Source: Acidimicrobiales bacterium
GTDB taxonomy: Bacteria; Actinomycetota; Acidimicrobiia; Acidimicrobiales; SHLQ01
Direction: 5' to 3'
Assembly: GCA_020629635.1 (NCBI GenBank)
Contig: JAHDCX010000002.1
Coordinates: 283,726-347,725, forward strand
Length of the DNA stretch: 64,000 bases
In this document: positions 9,122 to 18,020 of the stretch, piece after piece
Position numbering within the stretch: the first letter of the stretch is position 1
How the letters are laid out: each line of letters opens with the position of its first letter
Notes under the pieces: model-generated
What the model was told of the DNA's origin: nothing
The model's database searches: none
The model's input: only the letters and a program-made list of their open reading frames with translations
Program-made: the position numbers and the translations under genes

Positions 9122-9843
9122 GTCGCCGGTTCTCGCTCGTTGGATCGGGCCGCGCCGGTGGTTCGATGTCGAGTGCGCTCGCCGAACTCGGATGGGTCGA
9201 AGCGCAGCGGTATGGCCGAGGGGATGATCCAGCCGATGCCGCGCTCGACGTCGATCTGTGCGTGATCGCCACACCGGATCGTGCCATCGCCGACGTGGCT
9301 GCCCGGATCGAACCCGCCATGGCGACCGTGATCCATCTGTCCGGAGCGACGCCAGTCGAGGTGCTCGGGCGACACGACCGCCGTGGGGGGCTGCACCCGC
9401 TCGTCTCCTTGCCGAATCCCGAACTCGGTGCGCTCGCGCTTCGTGACTGCTGGTTCGGGGTTGGTGGCGACCCGCTGTGTGCCGAACTGGCCGAAGCCTT
9501 GTCGGGTCGGTGGTTCGAGATCGCCGACGAGGATCGTGACGCGTACCACGCGGCAGGTGCGATCGCCGCAAACCATCTGACCGCCGTCCTCGCGCAAGCC
9601 AAGCGGATCGCGGAGTCGATCGGGGTGCCGTTCGAGCCGTACCTGGATCTTGCGGCGAGCGCGCTGGAAGGTGTCCGCCGCCTCGGTCCGGCGGAGGCGT
9701 TGACGGGCCCGGCATCGCGAGGCGACGAGGAGACGATCGAACGGCATCGTCTCGCCCTCGAGCGGACGGCCAGCGATGAGCTCAGCGGATACGACGCCGG
9801 CGCCGAATTGGCCCGACGGCTCGCTGCAGAACGCGGTCGCTGA
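9118..9843 (+). CDS. Rossmann-like and DUF2520 domain protein
   Basis: 241 residues from GTG 9118 (GTGA overlap with folK). The N-terminal half is a nucleotide-binding Rossmann fold (SLVGSGRAGGSMSSALAE, then DLCVIATPDRAIADVA). The C-terminal half matches DUF2520, with a long helical region DAYHAAGAIAANHLTAVLAQAK. Such proteins resemble ketopantoate reductase or pyrroline-carboxylate reductase in layout, and they sit directly before panC in many bacteria, as here. A pantothenate-linked dehydrogenase role is an inference from context; the activity is unproven. Confidence 0.8.
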   Translation: MSRRFSLVGSGRAGGSMSSALAELGWVEAQRYGRGDDPADAALDVDLCVIATPDRAIADVAARIEPAMATVIHLSGATPVEVLGRHDRRGGLHPLVSLPNPELGALALRDCWFGVGGDPLCAELAEALSGRWFEIADEDRDAYHAAGAIAANHLTAVLAQAKRIAESIGVPFEPYLDLAASALEGVRRLGPAEALTGPASRGDEETIERHRLALERTASDELSGYDAGAELARRLAAERGR

Positions 9844-9880
9844 CGAACGAGCGAGGAGTCGCCCGAATAGCCTCCACCAG

Positions 9881-10735
9881 ATGGAGATCGTCCACGACCC
9901 ACGCGAAACCCGTCGTCACCTCGACTCGCTCCGCTCGGCCGGTCGGACCGTCGGCTTCGCCCCCACGATGGGCGCACTCCACGATGGCCATCGCTCGCTC
10001 ATGGAGACGGCCTCGGCTCGCTGTGACGTCGGAGTGGCGTCGATCTTCGTCAATCCGTTGCAGTTCGCGCCCGACGAGGACCTCGACTCCTATCCGAGAA
10101 CCCTCGATGCCGATGCACGCCTCGCGGAGGAAGCGGGCATCGATGTGCTGTTCGTGCCCTCTGCTCGGGACATGTACCCCGAACCGATCTGGACCACGGT
10201 TTCGCTCCGCGTCGTGACCGAACCGTGGGAGGGCGCCGACCGCCCAACACACTTCGCCGGCGTCGCCACGGTGGTGACCAAGTTGTTCAACATCGTCGGA
10301 CCCTGCGCGGCCTTCTTCGGCGAGAAGGACTTTCAGCAGCTCGCCATGATCCGTCGGATGGTCTTCGATCTCAATCAGCCGGTCGACGTCGTGGGGATGC
10401 CAACGATCCGCGAGCCCGATGGACTCGCGATGTCGAGTCGAAATCGTCGGCTCGTTCCGGCCCATCGACGCGAGGCCTCGGTGCTCCATCGGGCACTGAC
10501 GAAGGGTGCCGGCACGATCGAGTCGGGTGAGCGCGACCCCGCAGCGGTCGAGGCTGTCATCCGCGCCGAGCTCGGCACGACGAAGCACGCCGAAGATCCC
10601 GACTACGTGGCGGTCGTCGATGCGAATTCGCTCGCCGTCCCCGAATCGCTTCGCGGGGAGATACGTCTCCTCACCGCCGTTCGCTTCGGCAATGTGCGGC
10701 TGATCGACAACATCGGCGTGTCGGTGCCCGCATGA
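9881..10735 (+). CDS. panC: Pantothenate synthetase (pantoate-beta-alanine ligase)
   Basis: 284 residues from ATG 9881. It joins pantoate and beta-alanine using ATP. The ATP site TMGALHDGHRSL (HIGH-like), SIFVNPLQFAPDEDLDSYPR, FFGEKDFQQL and REPDGLAMSSRNRRL are the family motifs. Its stop overlaps the next gene (ATGA). In mycobacteria panD (beta-alanine synthesis) follows panC; here a G3E GTPase does, and no panD is seen in the window. Confidence 0.95.
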   Translation: MEIVHDPRETRRHLDSLRSAGRTVGFAPTMGALHDGHRSLMETASARCDVGVASIFVNPLQFAPDEDLDSYPRTLDADARLAEEAGIDVLFVPSARDMYPEPIWTTVSLRVVTEPWEGADRPTHFAGVATVVTKLFNIVGPCAAFFGEKDFQQLAMIRRMVFDLNQPVDVVGMPTIREPDGLAMSSRNRRLVPAHRREASVLHRALTKGAGTIESGERDPAAVEAVIRAELGTTKHAEDPDYVAVVDANSLAVPESLRGEIRLLTAVRFGNVRLIDNIGVSVPA

Positions 10736-11643
10736 ATCTCGACGAGGACGAGATCACCTTCGTCGAGCCGGTGTATGCGCCGTGGGACGGTCGCCGGGTT
10801 CCGGTCACGCTGCTCGGTGGGTATCTCGGCGCTGGCAAGACCACGATCATCAACGAGATGCTCGCCCGGACCGATGTCCCAATCGCCGTGATGGTGAACG
10901 ATGTCGGTGACATCAACGTCGACGCCCGGCTCATCGAGCGCCAGGGCGCCGACACGCTCGATCTCACGGGAGGTTGCGTCTGCTGCAGCCTGAAGAACGG
11001 CTTCCTCGAGGCGTTCGGACAGCTACGTCAGCGTGCCGAACCGCCCGAGCACGTCGTCGTCGAGTTGAGCGGTATCGCAGATCCTCGTCCCGCCAGAAGT
11101 CTGGTGGAGACTCCCGGTTTTGTGCACGACTCGACCGTCGTGCTCGTCGACGCCGACGGGTTTGACGATCTCGTCGCGGAGACCTCCGTCGTGGCCGACG
11201 CCGTGTGGGCGCAGATTCGGGCTGCAGACGTGATCGTGCTGTCGAAGCAGGACCTCGTGCCGGCCGAGACCAGCCGAAGGGTCACGAACCGGGTTGCCGA
11301 GGCCGTTCCCGGCGTGCCGATCGTCGCGGCAGAGAGCGCGCATGCGGCGGCGGGATTCGTCGGCCTCGGTGCTCGCCGGCCGATCGAAGACATCGGTCGG
11401 GGCGCCTCGTTGTTCGACCAACACCGAACTCGAGTGATCCCGATTCCGGGGACGACGACTCGGGCCCAGCTCGATCGGTTGCTCGACGAGCTGCCGACGT
11501 CGGTCATGCGGGCGAAAGGCATCGTGCAGATCGAGACCGGAGAGCTGCTGCTCGTGCACGTCGTTGGTCGGCGGCGATCGATCGAGCCGTTGCCGATGGC
11601 CGAATCCACCGAACCGACCGACCTGATCGTGATCGAGCTCTGA
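10732..11643 (+). CDS. G3E-family GTPase (CobW/COG0523-like metallochaperone)
   Basis: 303 residues. The P-loop GGYLGAGKTT is at about residues 29-38, the metal-binding GGCVCCSL (CxCC) near 80, VELSGIADP forms the Walker B/switch region and LSKQDLV is the NKxD-like base-recognition motif. COG0523 proteins deliver or handle zinc, cobalt or other metals for client enzymes. The C-terminal CobW domain is short. It is translationally coupled to panC. The client is unknown; zinc-dependent FolE, encoded upstream, would be one candidate, by inference only. Confidence 0.87.
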   Translation: MNLDEDEITFVEPVYAPWDGRRVPVTLLGGYLGAGKTTIINEMLARTDVPIAVMVNDVGDINVDARLIERQGADTLDLTGGCVCCSLKNGFLEAFGQLRQRAEPPEHVVVELSGIADPRPARSLVETPGFVHDSTVVLVDADGFDDLVAETSVVADAVWAQIRAADVIVLSKQDLVPAETSRRVTNRVAEAVPGVPIVAAESAHAAAGFVGLGARRPIEDIGRGASLFDQHRTRVIPIPGTTTRAQLDRLLDELPTSVMRAKGIVQIETGELLLVHVVGRRRSIEPLPMAESTEPTDLIVIEL

Positions 11644-11687
11644 TCCGCTTTGCGGATCAGCAAAGCTCGTGATCCGCTTCGAGGATC
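11641..11687. terminator. Paired inverted repeats between convergent genes, likely bidirectional terminator
   Basis: TGATCCGC-TTT-GCGGATCA at 11641-11659 is a perfect 8-bp stem with a 3-nt loop. A second stem GATCC/GGATC spans 11671-11687. The two units are imperfect direct copies of one another, each followed by CAAAGCTC or CAAAAGCTC. They overlap the stop codons of the G3E GTPase (+) and the epimerase (-), the position expected for a shared terminator. Confidence 0.65.
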
Positions 11688-12453
11688 AGCAAAAGCTCAG
11701 CGTCATGGAGGCCTCGAATGAGGAGTTCGCGTCGACGACGCGGGGGTTCGAGTTGATCTCGTTCGGTGGACCTGACTGTGGTTCGACGCAGAGGGCGTGC
11801 TCGGGCATGTCGTAGACAACCCAGTGATCGAGCGTCGACGTCACTTCGACGGTCAGTGCCCCCCAGTGCAGGCGCGGTGCGGAGCGAACCCCGGTGAAAC
11901 AGTTGTCCCAGGGGCCGTCAGGCATGGGGACTCGGCGCCCTGTTGGGATTTCGTCGTCGATTTCGTACATCCACTCGGCGTCGAACTCGAGCTCGAGCGC
12001 GGACCCGTTGCCGATGTTGCGCAGAAACCAGGGATGCCAGCCGATGCAGACGGGTTGGCGGTCGATGGCCTCGATCGTCATGGTCACGGTGAGGGCGTCG
12101 TCGGTGAGCTCGTACGACTGTCGGGCGAGCCCCCGATACGGCCATGGTTCGGCGAAGTGATGTTCGATCACGGTGGCGTCGACGCGACTCCACGGGGAGA
12201 CGAATCCGTACCCGTGGATGGCATGGTGGCCCATCGTCTGAGGCAGCTGATGTGCCCGGCCATCGAAGTCCAGGAGACCCTCGCGGACTCGTCCGGCAAA
12301 GGGAACCATCGGGTATGCCCCCCACGCGAGCGGATCGGGCTCCGCCTGGACAAGCAGCTCATGGCCACCCACGTTGATCGAGGACAGCCGACCACCGTTT
12401 GTCGAGTCGACGGCCACGTGCGTGTCGGAAGTCGTCATGACGAGCAGGTCCAT
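11686..12453 (-). CDS. Aldose 1-epimerase family protein
   Basis: 255 residues from ATG 12453; ATG 12438 is also possible. It resembles galactose mutarotase, which interconverts alpha and beta anomers of sugars. Landmarks are GAYPMVPFAGRVREG (substrate-binding Arg region), GHHAIHGYGFVSPW with the catalytic-type His, CIGWHPWFLR with the second His, and the C-terminal CVEPQSGPPN with the catalytic Glu. The sugar specificity cannot be read from sequence. It is divergent from nadC, with only 25 bp between the starts. Confidence 0.82.
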   Translation of the reverse strand: MDLLVMTTSDTHVAVDSTNGGRLSSINVGGHELLVQAEPDPLAWGAYPMVPFAGRVREGLLDFDGRAHQLPQTMGHHAIHGYGFVSPWSRVDATVIEHHFAEPWPYRGLARQSYELTDDALTVTMTIEAIDRQPVCIGWHPWFLRNIGNGSALELEFDAEWMYEIDDEIPTGRRVPMPDGPWDNCFTGVRSAPRLHWGALTVEVTSTLDHWVVYDMPEHALCVEPQSGPPNEINSNPRVVDANSSFEASMTLSFC

Positions 12454-12478
12454 CAAGCGACCACGCTATCTTTGCGCC

Positions 12479-13351
12479 GTGTCCCGATACCTCGATCCTC
12501 CCCGCCACGACGTGCGTGAGGTCGTCGCCCGTGCGCTGGCCGAAGACCTCACCCCACTCGGCGATCTCAGCGCAACGTTGCTGCCGTCGGGAGCAACGGC
12601 GACCGCAACGTTCGTGGTTCGTGACGCTGGCGTGGTCGCCGGGACGGCGTGCGCTCGTGAGGTGCTTCGCCAGGTCGACCCCGATCTCGAGATCGACTGG
12701 GGAGCCAGCGACGGCGAGCGAGTCGGGGAGCTGGCGTCGATCGGGTCCGTGACCGGGTCGCTCGAGTCGATCTTGATCGCCGAACGCCCCGCGTTGAACT
12801 TCTTGATGTATCTCTCTGGCATCGCGACCAACACCGCCCGCTATGTCGATGCAGCAAGTGGGTCGGCGAAGGTCTGGGACACTCGCAAGACCACGCCCGG
12901 TCTTCGTTCGCTCGAGAAGGCTGCAGTGCGAGCCGGCGGTGCACGGAACCACCGGGGCAACCTGTCGGACTGGATCATGCTCAAGGACAACCATCTCATG
13001 GGCATGTCGATCGATGCGGGCGTCGCGTTGGCTCGAGATCGTTGGCCCGGCCGGACGATTCACGTCGAGGCGGATCGTCTCGACCAGGTCGATGCAGCCA
13101 CCCGCGCCGGTGCCGATGCGATCCTCCTCGACAACATGAGCCCGGATGAACTCCGAACAGCTGTTGGGCTCGTCGCCGAGCTCTGCGGTGAGGGTCGCCG
13201 GCCGCTGCTCGAAGCGAGCGGGGGCATCGACCTCACCACGATCGACGCAGTCAGCCACACGGGCGTCGACATGATCTCGACCTCGAAGCTCTGCTTCGGT
13301 GCACCCACGCTCGACATTGGCCTCGACATCGACGCGCGGGCGACGACGTGA
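12479..13351 (+). CDS. nadC: Nicotinate-nucleotide pyrophosphorylase (carboxylating)
   Basis: 290 residues from GTG 12479. It makes nicotinic acid mononucleotide from quinolinate and PRPP in NAD synthesis. Seen are the N-terminal ALAEDLTPLGDLSA, ERPALNFLMYLSGIATNTAR, VWDTRKTTPGLRSLEKAAVR, GGARNHRGNLSDWIMLKDNH and the C-terminal barrel VEADRLDQVDAA and LEASGGIDL. It ends in a 4-bp overlap with coaX. nadA and nadB are not in the window. Confidence 0.95.
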   Translation: MSRYLDPPRHDVREVVARALAEDLTPLGDLSATLLPSGATATATFVVRDAGVVAGTACAREVLRQVDPDLEIDWGASDGERVGELASIGSVTGSLESILIAERPALNFLMYLSGIATNTARYVDAASGSAKVWDTRKTTPGLRSLEKAAVRAGGARNHRGNLSDWIMLKDNHLMGMSIDAGVALARDRWPGRTIHVEADRLDQVDAATRAGADAILLDNMSPDELRTAVGLVAELCGEGRRPLLEASGGIDLTTIDAVSHTGVDMISTSKLCFGAPTLDIGLDIDARATT

Positions 13352-14148
13352 CGGCACCGTTGCTACTCGCCATCGACGTCGGCAACACCCAGACGGTGAT
13401 CGGCGTCTACGACCTCGACGCGGCCGGCGTGGACGCCAGTGACGGGCTCGTCGAGAACTGGCGAGTCAGTACCGCACACGAGCGCACGGCCGACGAGTTC
13501 GCGTCGCTTCTCGGGGGGTTCTTCCGGTTGTCGGGCATCGATATCGCCCGCATCGAAGGCATGGCGGTCTGTTCGGGGGTGCCGCGCGTCCAGACCATGC
13601 TCCGGGGCTTCGCCGAGCGCTACGTCGACGTCGACCCCGTGGTCATCGGTCCCGGGGTGAAGACCGGCATGCCGATTCTCTACGACAACGCCCGTGAGGT
13701 CGGTGCCGACCGGATCGCCAACGCCATTGCGACGTACGAACTGTTCGGCGGGCCCGCCGTCATCGTCGACTTCGGGACCGGCAACAACTTCGACATCGTC
13801 TCTGCAGACGGTGAGTTCATGGGAGGGGCCATCTCCCCCGGGATCGAGATCTCGATGGATGCGCTGACGGGGCGCGCCGCTGCGCTCGGGTCGATCGAGT
13901 TGGTCGAGCCCCGCAACGTGATCGGCAAGTCCACCATCGAGTCGCTGCAGTCGGGGGCGTTGTACGGATTCGCCGCTTCGGTCGATGGGATGGTTGGCCG
14001 CTTCCAGGATGAGCTCGGTGGTGAGGCGGTAGTCGTTGCGACCGGGGGTCTGGCACCGGTGATTGCGCCGGTAGCGTCGACGATCGACCACCTCGAACCC
14101 CACCTCACGCTGCACGGTCTGCGGATCGTCCACGGACGGAACACCTGA
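13348..14148 (+). CDS. coaX: Type III pantothenate kinase
   Basis: 266 residues from GTG 13348. It phosphorylates pantothenate, the committed step of CoA synthesis, and continues the pathway begun by PanC. The ASKHA-fold ATP motif IDVGNTQTVIGVY is at the N-terminus. VIGPGVKTGMPILYDNAREVGADR is the pantothenate-side block, VDFGTGNNFDIVS replaces the common DFGTATTFD form, and ISPGIEISMDAL follows. The length is normal for CoaX. It overlaps nadC and lies 2 bp before lysS. Confidence 0.94.
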   Translation: MTAPLLLAIDVGNTQTVIGVYDLDAAGVDASDGLVENWRVSTAHERTADEFASLLGGFFRLSGIDIARIEGMAVCSGVPRVQTMLRGFAERYVDVDPVVIGPGVKTGMPILYDNAREVGADRIANAIATYELFGGPAVIVDFGTGNNFDIVSADGEFMGGAISPGIEISMDALTGRAAALGSIELVEPRNVIGKSTIESLQSGALYGFAASVDGMVGRFQDELGGEAVVVATGGLAPVIAPVASTIDHLEPHLTLHGLRIVHGRNT

Positions 14149-14150
14149 TC

Positions 14151-15653
14151 ATGAGCGACAGTCCCGAAAACGAGCCGACGACCGAGGTTCCGTATCGATT
14201 CGACGTCGATGCCACCACCGCCTCGCTCCTCGCTGAGCACGGCGGGATCGCCGATGGCGAGGAGACCGGCGTGACCGCAACGGTCGCTGGCCGCCTGATG
14301 CTGAAGCGAGATCAAGGCAAGATCGTGTTCGGGGTTCTGCAGGACTCGACGGGGCGGATTCAGATCTTCGCACCCGCCAAGACGACACCCGATTTCGAGG
14401 GATTCAGCAGCTTGAATCTCGGCGACTGGATCGGCGTCACGGGCGAGGTCATCAAGACCAGACGTGGTGAGCTGTCGATCCGGCCCAGCGCCTGGACGCT
14501 CCTCGCACCGACACGGCGTCCATTCCCCGACAAGTGGCATGGCATCACCGACCCCGACACCCGCTACCGGCAGCGCTACGTCGACCTCTGGGTTTCGGAG
14601 GAGTCGAGTCGGACGCTGCGTGACCGGAGCCGAATCCTGTCGCTCACTCGTCGCTGGCTCGAAGACCGCGAGTTCATCGAGGTGGAGACGCCGATGTTCC
14701 ACCACGTCGCAAGCGGCGCGATGGCTCGTCCGTTCGCGACCCATCACAACGCCCTCGATCTCGATCTCTTCTTGCGGATTGCGCCGGAGCTGTACCTGAA
14801 GCGTCTCACCGTCGGCGGTTTCGAGCGGGTCTTCGAGATCGGCCGGGTCTTCCGCAACGAAGGCATCTCGACCCGGCACAACCCCGAGTTCACGATGCTC
14901 GAGCTCTATTGGGCCTATGCGGACTACACCGACATCATGGAGCTCGTCGAGAACCTCGTGAGCCACCTCGCCGTCGAGATCTGTGGATCGACCACGATTT
15001 CGTACGGTGACCGGGAGCTCGACCTCTCCACGCCGTGGCGCCGCGCAACAATGATCGAACTCATCGCGGAGCACACCGGTCGGGAGCTGAGCATCGACAT
15101 GGATCGCGATGCGCTCGCCGCGATCGCCACCGAATTCGGCGTTGAGGTCAAGGAGTGGTACGGACCCGGAAAGCTGATTCTGGAGATCTACGAAAAGACG
15201 ACCGAGGCAAAGCTCTGGGGCCCGATCTATGTGACGGACTATCCCAAGGAAGTTTCGCCGCTGTCGCGCGATCACCGCGAACATCCCGGACTCACCGAAC
15301 GATTCGAAGCAATCGTTGCCGGCCGCGAGCTGTGCAACGCCTTCTCCGAGCTCGTCGACCCCGATGAGCAACTCGCCCGTTTCGAAGACCAAGAGGCCGA
15401 ACGCGCCGCCGGCGAAGCCGAGGCGATGGGGATGGATCGCGACTACATCCGTGCGCTGCAGTACGGACTGCCGCCAACGGGTGGCCTGGGGATCGGAATC
15501 GACCGCCTGGTGATGTTGCTGACCGACTCGAAGACGATCCGTGACGTCGTGTTGTTCCCGACCCTTCGCCCAGAGCAAGGCGAGGTCGACTCGGTGGCGA
15601 GTACTGACTCGGACGCAATCGCCGCTGAGCCGGACTCGTCCGAGACGGAGTGA
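14151..15653 (+). CDS. lysS: Lysyl-tRNA synthetase (class II)
   Basis: 500 residues. The N-terminal OB-fold anticodon-binding domain (about 40-140) contains GRLMLKRDQGKIVFGVLQD. The class II catalytic core has motif 2 in FEIGRVFRNEGISTRHNPEFT and motif 3 in GLGIGIDRLVMLL. YPKEVSPLSRDH and ELCNAFSELVDP are lysine-specific landmarks. The C-terminus adds a short acidic tail. Its stop overlaps the next start (GTGA). The coaX-lysS neighbourhood is shared with mycobacteria. Confidence 0.96.
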   Translation: MSDSPENEPTTEVPYRFDVDATTASLLAEHGGIADGEETGVTATVAGRLMLKRDQGKIVFGVLQDSTGRIQIFAPAKTTPDFEGFSSLNLGDWIGVTGEVIKTRRGELSIRPSAWTLLAPTRRPFPDKWHGITDPDTRYRQRYVDLWVSEESSRTLRDRSRILSLTRRWLEDREFIEVETPMFHHVASGAMARPFATHHNALDLDLFLRIAPELYLKRLTVGGFERVFEIGRVFRNEGISTRHNPEFTMLELYWAYADYTDIMELVENLVSHLAVEICGSTTISYGDRELDLSTPWRRATMIELIAEHTGRELSIDMDRDALAAIATEFGVEVKEWYGPGKLILEIYEKTTEAKLWGPIYVTDYPKEVSPLSRDHREHPGLTERFEAIVAGRELCNAFSELVDPDEQLARFEDQEAERAAGEAEAMGMDRDYIRALQYGLPPTGGLGIGIDRLVMLLTDSKTIRDVVLFPTLRPEQGEVDSVASTDSDAIAAEPDSSETE

Positions 15654-16399
15654 GCGAGAGCGACCATCAGCTCGCCCATCGATTGGCCGCGGAGGCCGCC
15701 GAGCGGCTCGCGACGATGCAGACGGCCGCTCGTCGTGCTCGCCGAATCGGCTGGGACCTCGAAGACGCAGGAGATCGCGACGGTCACGAGTTTCTCGTCG
15801 AGGCACTTCGGGCCGCTCGACCAGACGACGCGATCTTGTCCGAAGAGGGCCACGACGACGGCGCACGCCTCGGCAAGAGTCGGGTGTGGATCGTCGATCC
15901 TCTCGATGGGTCGTCGTCGTTCGGGTCGGCGAGCCCAGAGTGGGCGGTGCACGTTGCCCTCACGATCGACGGTCGGGTCGACGCTGCGGCCGTCGCCGTT
16001 CCCGGTTTGGGGACGACTCTCGGCAGCGGCAGTTTGGCCCTTGGGCGTCCATCTCCTGCTCGTGATCGTCCGGTGATCGTCACCGGGCGATCACGTTCGT
16101 GGAACGACGGTCGTCTCCTCGCCGAGGCATTGGACGCCGACCTGATCGCCTGTTCCTCGGCCGGGGTCAAGGCCGCGCTGGTGGCACTCGGCGAGGCGGA
16201 CCTGTATGTGCACGACGCACCGCTGTACGAATGGGACGTCTGCGCGCCGGTCGGCGTGGCGAAGGCCGCCGATCTGGTCGCGGTGGACTCCTCGGGGCGT
16301 GCGTTCGTGTTCAACCAGTCTCGCCCGGTCGTACCGGGACTCGTCATCGGCACCGAGTCGTTCGCCGAACGGGCGCTGGACGTCCTCCGGTATCGCTGA
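15650..16399 (+). CDS. Inositol monophosphatase-family phosphatase (CysQ/SuhB-like)
   Basis: 249 residues from GTG 15650. The metal and phosphate motif VWIVDPLDGSSSF is near residues 82-94, preceded by DAILSEEGHDDG (metal Glu). YEWDVCAPVGVAKAA is the second family motif containing the metal Asp. Such enzymes hydrolyse inositol-1-phosphate, 3'-phosphoadenosine phosphates or fructose-1,6-bisphosphate; the substrate cannot be settled from sequence. GSSSF replaces the commoner GTxNF. It is coupled to lysS by a 4-bp overlap. Confidence 0.85.
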   Translation: MSESDHQLAHRLAAEAAERLATMQTAARRARRIGWDLEDAGDRDGHEFLVEALRAARPDDAILSEEGHDDGARLGKSRVWIVDPLDGSSSFGSASPEWAVHVALTIDGRVDAAAVAVPGLGTTLGSGSLALGRPSPARDRPVIVTGRSRSWNDGRLLAEALDADLIACSSAGVKAALVALGEADLYVHDAPLYEWDVCAPVGVAKAADLVAVDSSGRAFVFNQSRPVVPGLVIGTESFAERALDVLRYR

Positions 16400-16541
16400 C
16401 GGTGGTCCACCGTCGAGGTGCATCGTCGACTGGCCACCCATCGACAAGATGTGAGGTGTCGTCGCCTACGATTTCGAACCTGGCGATGGGAGCGACGACC
16501 GCGCGGTCGCTCGAGCGGGCCTGTTTCTCGATGAGGATTCG

Positions 16542-18020
16542 ATGGCGCCTCCTGACGCATCCAAGCAGACAACACGAAACGTGAGAACCACCGATTCTCA
16601 GCTCACGCAACGCGAGGCGTACACTCGGGGATCGATGGTCGGTGCGAGTGTCCCCCGGGCGACCCGCACGCCGTTGGCGGTCGGCGATGTGTGTCTCTCG
16701 GTCCTGGTTGTGCTTCTGGCGACGTGGTTCGCCGAGGGTTCGGCCGCGCTCGGCGAGCCGCACCCGCTCGGCATCGGCCTGATCGGGGCGATCGTGTTGC
16801 CGCTCAGCCTGTGGTGGCGGCGGGCCTATGCGGTCAATCGATCCGTCCGCTGGGACGGAAACGCCGAACTGCTCCTCCAGTCGATCATCGGCGTTTCGCT
16901 CGCCATGGTCGTCGGCAACTGGCTCCTCGACGCAGCACCTGCTCGGCTCTGGCAGGTGCTCGTCACGGGCGGCTGGATCCTTGCGCTCGGGGTCTTCCGC
17001 CTGATCCTGCGACGCAGAACCGCGCTCAACACCGAACCGGTTCGGGTGATCGTTGCGGGCAGCACACGTGAAGCGCTCGCCGTTCGCCTCGCGCTTCGCG
17101 CGGATGGACGAACCGCATATGACGTTCAGGGTTTCGTGGTGGACCGTCTCGACGATGACGTCCCGGAGATCGTCTCGCGGATGGCGCTCGGGTCGATCGA
17201 CCAGCTGCCACACGTCGCCGAGAAGCTGAAGACCGAGCTGGTCGTGATGTGCATGGGCGCCGTTGGAGCCGAAGAACGATTCGCGACCCTGGTCCGTGCC
17301 ATGAACTTCCGGGGGATCGAGGTTGCGCTCTCGACCGGACTATCGAACGTCGCGCTTCGGCGCGTCAATCTCGGAAACGTCTCTGGCCGACCCCTGCTAC
17401 GAATCACCCCACCACCGCTCGGCGGCTGGCACCTCGCCGTCAAGCGTGCGGTGGACGTGATCGGCGCCACCGTTGGACTGCTGTTGACGGCACCGGTCAT
17501 GGCGATCGCCGCAGTGGCGATCCTGATCGAAGACGGGAGCAATCCGTTCTTCACGCAGCGACGGGTCGGCAAAGGCGGCAAGCCGTTCACCATCTACAAG
17601 TTCCGAACCATGGTGATGAACGCAGAGCAACTGCAGATCGATCTCACCAACGACCACGAAGGTCCCGTCTTCAAGATGACGGGAGACCCGAGAATTACGC
17701 GGGTCGGCGGAATCCTCCGGACGACGTCGATCGACGAACTCCCGCAGCTGGTCAACATCCTCCGAGGCGACATGAGTCTGGTGGGTCCCCGTCCGCTCCC
17801 GATTCACGAGGTCGAGGCTGCGCCTGCGAGCTTCCTCGATCGCCACGCCGTCAAGCCCGGTCTCACGGGGCGTTGGCAGGTGTCGGGCCGTTCGGACACC
17901 GACTTCGATCAGCTCGACGAACTGGACCGCTGGTACGTCGACAACTGGTCGCTTGGTCAGGATCTCGAGATCCTCGCCCGCACCGTCCCGGCGGTCCTGC
18001 TCGCCCGAGGCGCCAAGTGA
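16542..18020 (+). CDS. Polyprenyl-phosphate sugar-phosphate transferase, copy 1 (WbaP-type)
   Basis: 492 residues; ATG 16635 is an alternative start. Several N-terminal TM segments (about 45-150) are followed by a CoA-binding-like Rossmann region (VRVIVAGSTREALAVRLALR). A TM hairpin (AVDVIGATVGLLLTAPVMAI) leads into the bacterial sugar transferase domain with RVGKGGKPFTIYKFRTM, GDPRITRVGGILR, SIDELPQLVNIL and GDMSLVGPRPLP. The family attaches a hexose-1-phosphate to undecaprenyl phosphate to start exopolysaccharide or glycan synthesis. No glycosyltransferases or polymerase are adjacent. A close paralogue follows with a 4-bp overlap. Confidence 0.92.
   Translation: MAPPDASKQTTRNVRTTDSQLTQREAYTRGSMVGASVPRATRTPLAVGDVCLSVLVVLLATWFAEGSAALGEPHPLGIGLIGAIVLPLSLWWRRAYAVNRSVRWDGNAELLLQSIIGVSLAMVVGNWLLDAAPARLWQVLVTGGWILALGVFRLILRRRTALNTEPVRVIVAGSTREALAVRLALRADGRTAYDVQGFVVDRLDDDVPEIVSRMALGSIDQLPHVAEKLKTELVVMCMGAVGAEERFATLVRAMNFRGIEVALSTGLSNVALRRVNLGNVSGRPLLRITPPPLGGWHLAVKRAVDVIGATVGLLLTAPVMAIAAVAILIEDGSNPFFTQRRVGKGGKPFTIYKFRTMVMNAEQLQIDLTNDHEGPVFKMTGDPRITRVGGILRTTSIDELPQLVNILRGDMSLVGPRPLPIHEVEAAPASFLDRHAVKPGLTGRWQVSGRSDTDFDQLDELDRWYVDNWSLGQDLEILARTVPAVLLARGAK

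Noticed and set aside
13680-15866. Long minus-strand frame across coaX and lysS
   Set aside because: The two forward genes are certain, the antisense product has no recognisable motif, and it crosses gene boundaries.
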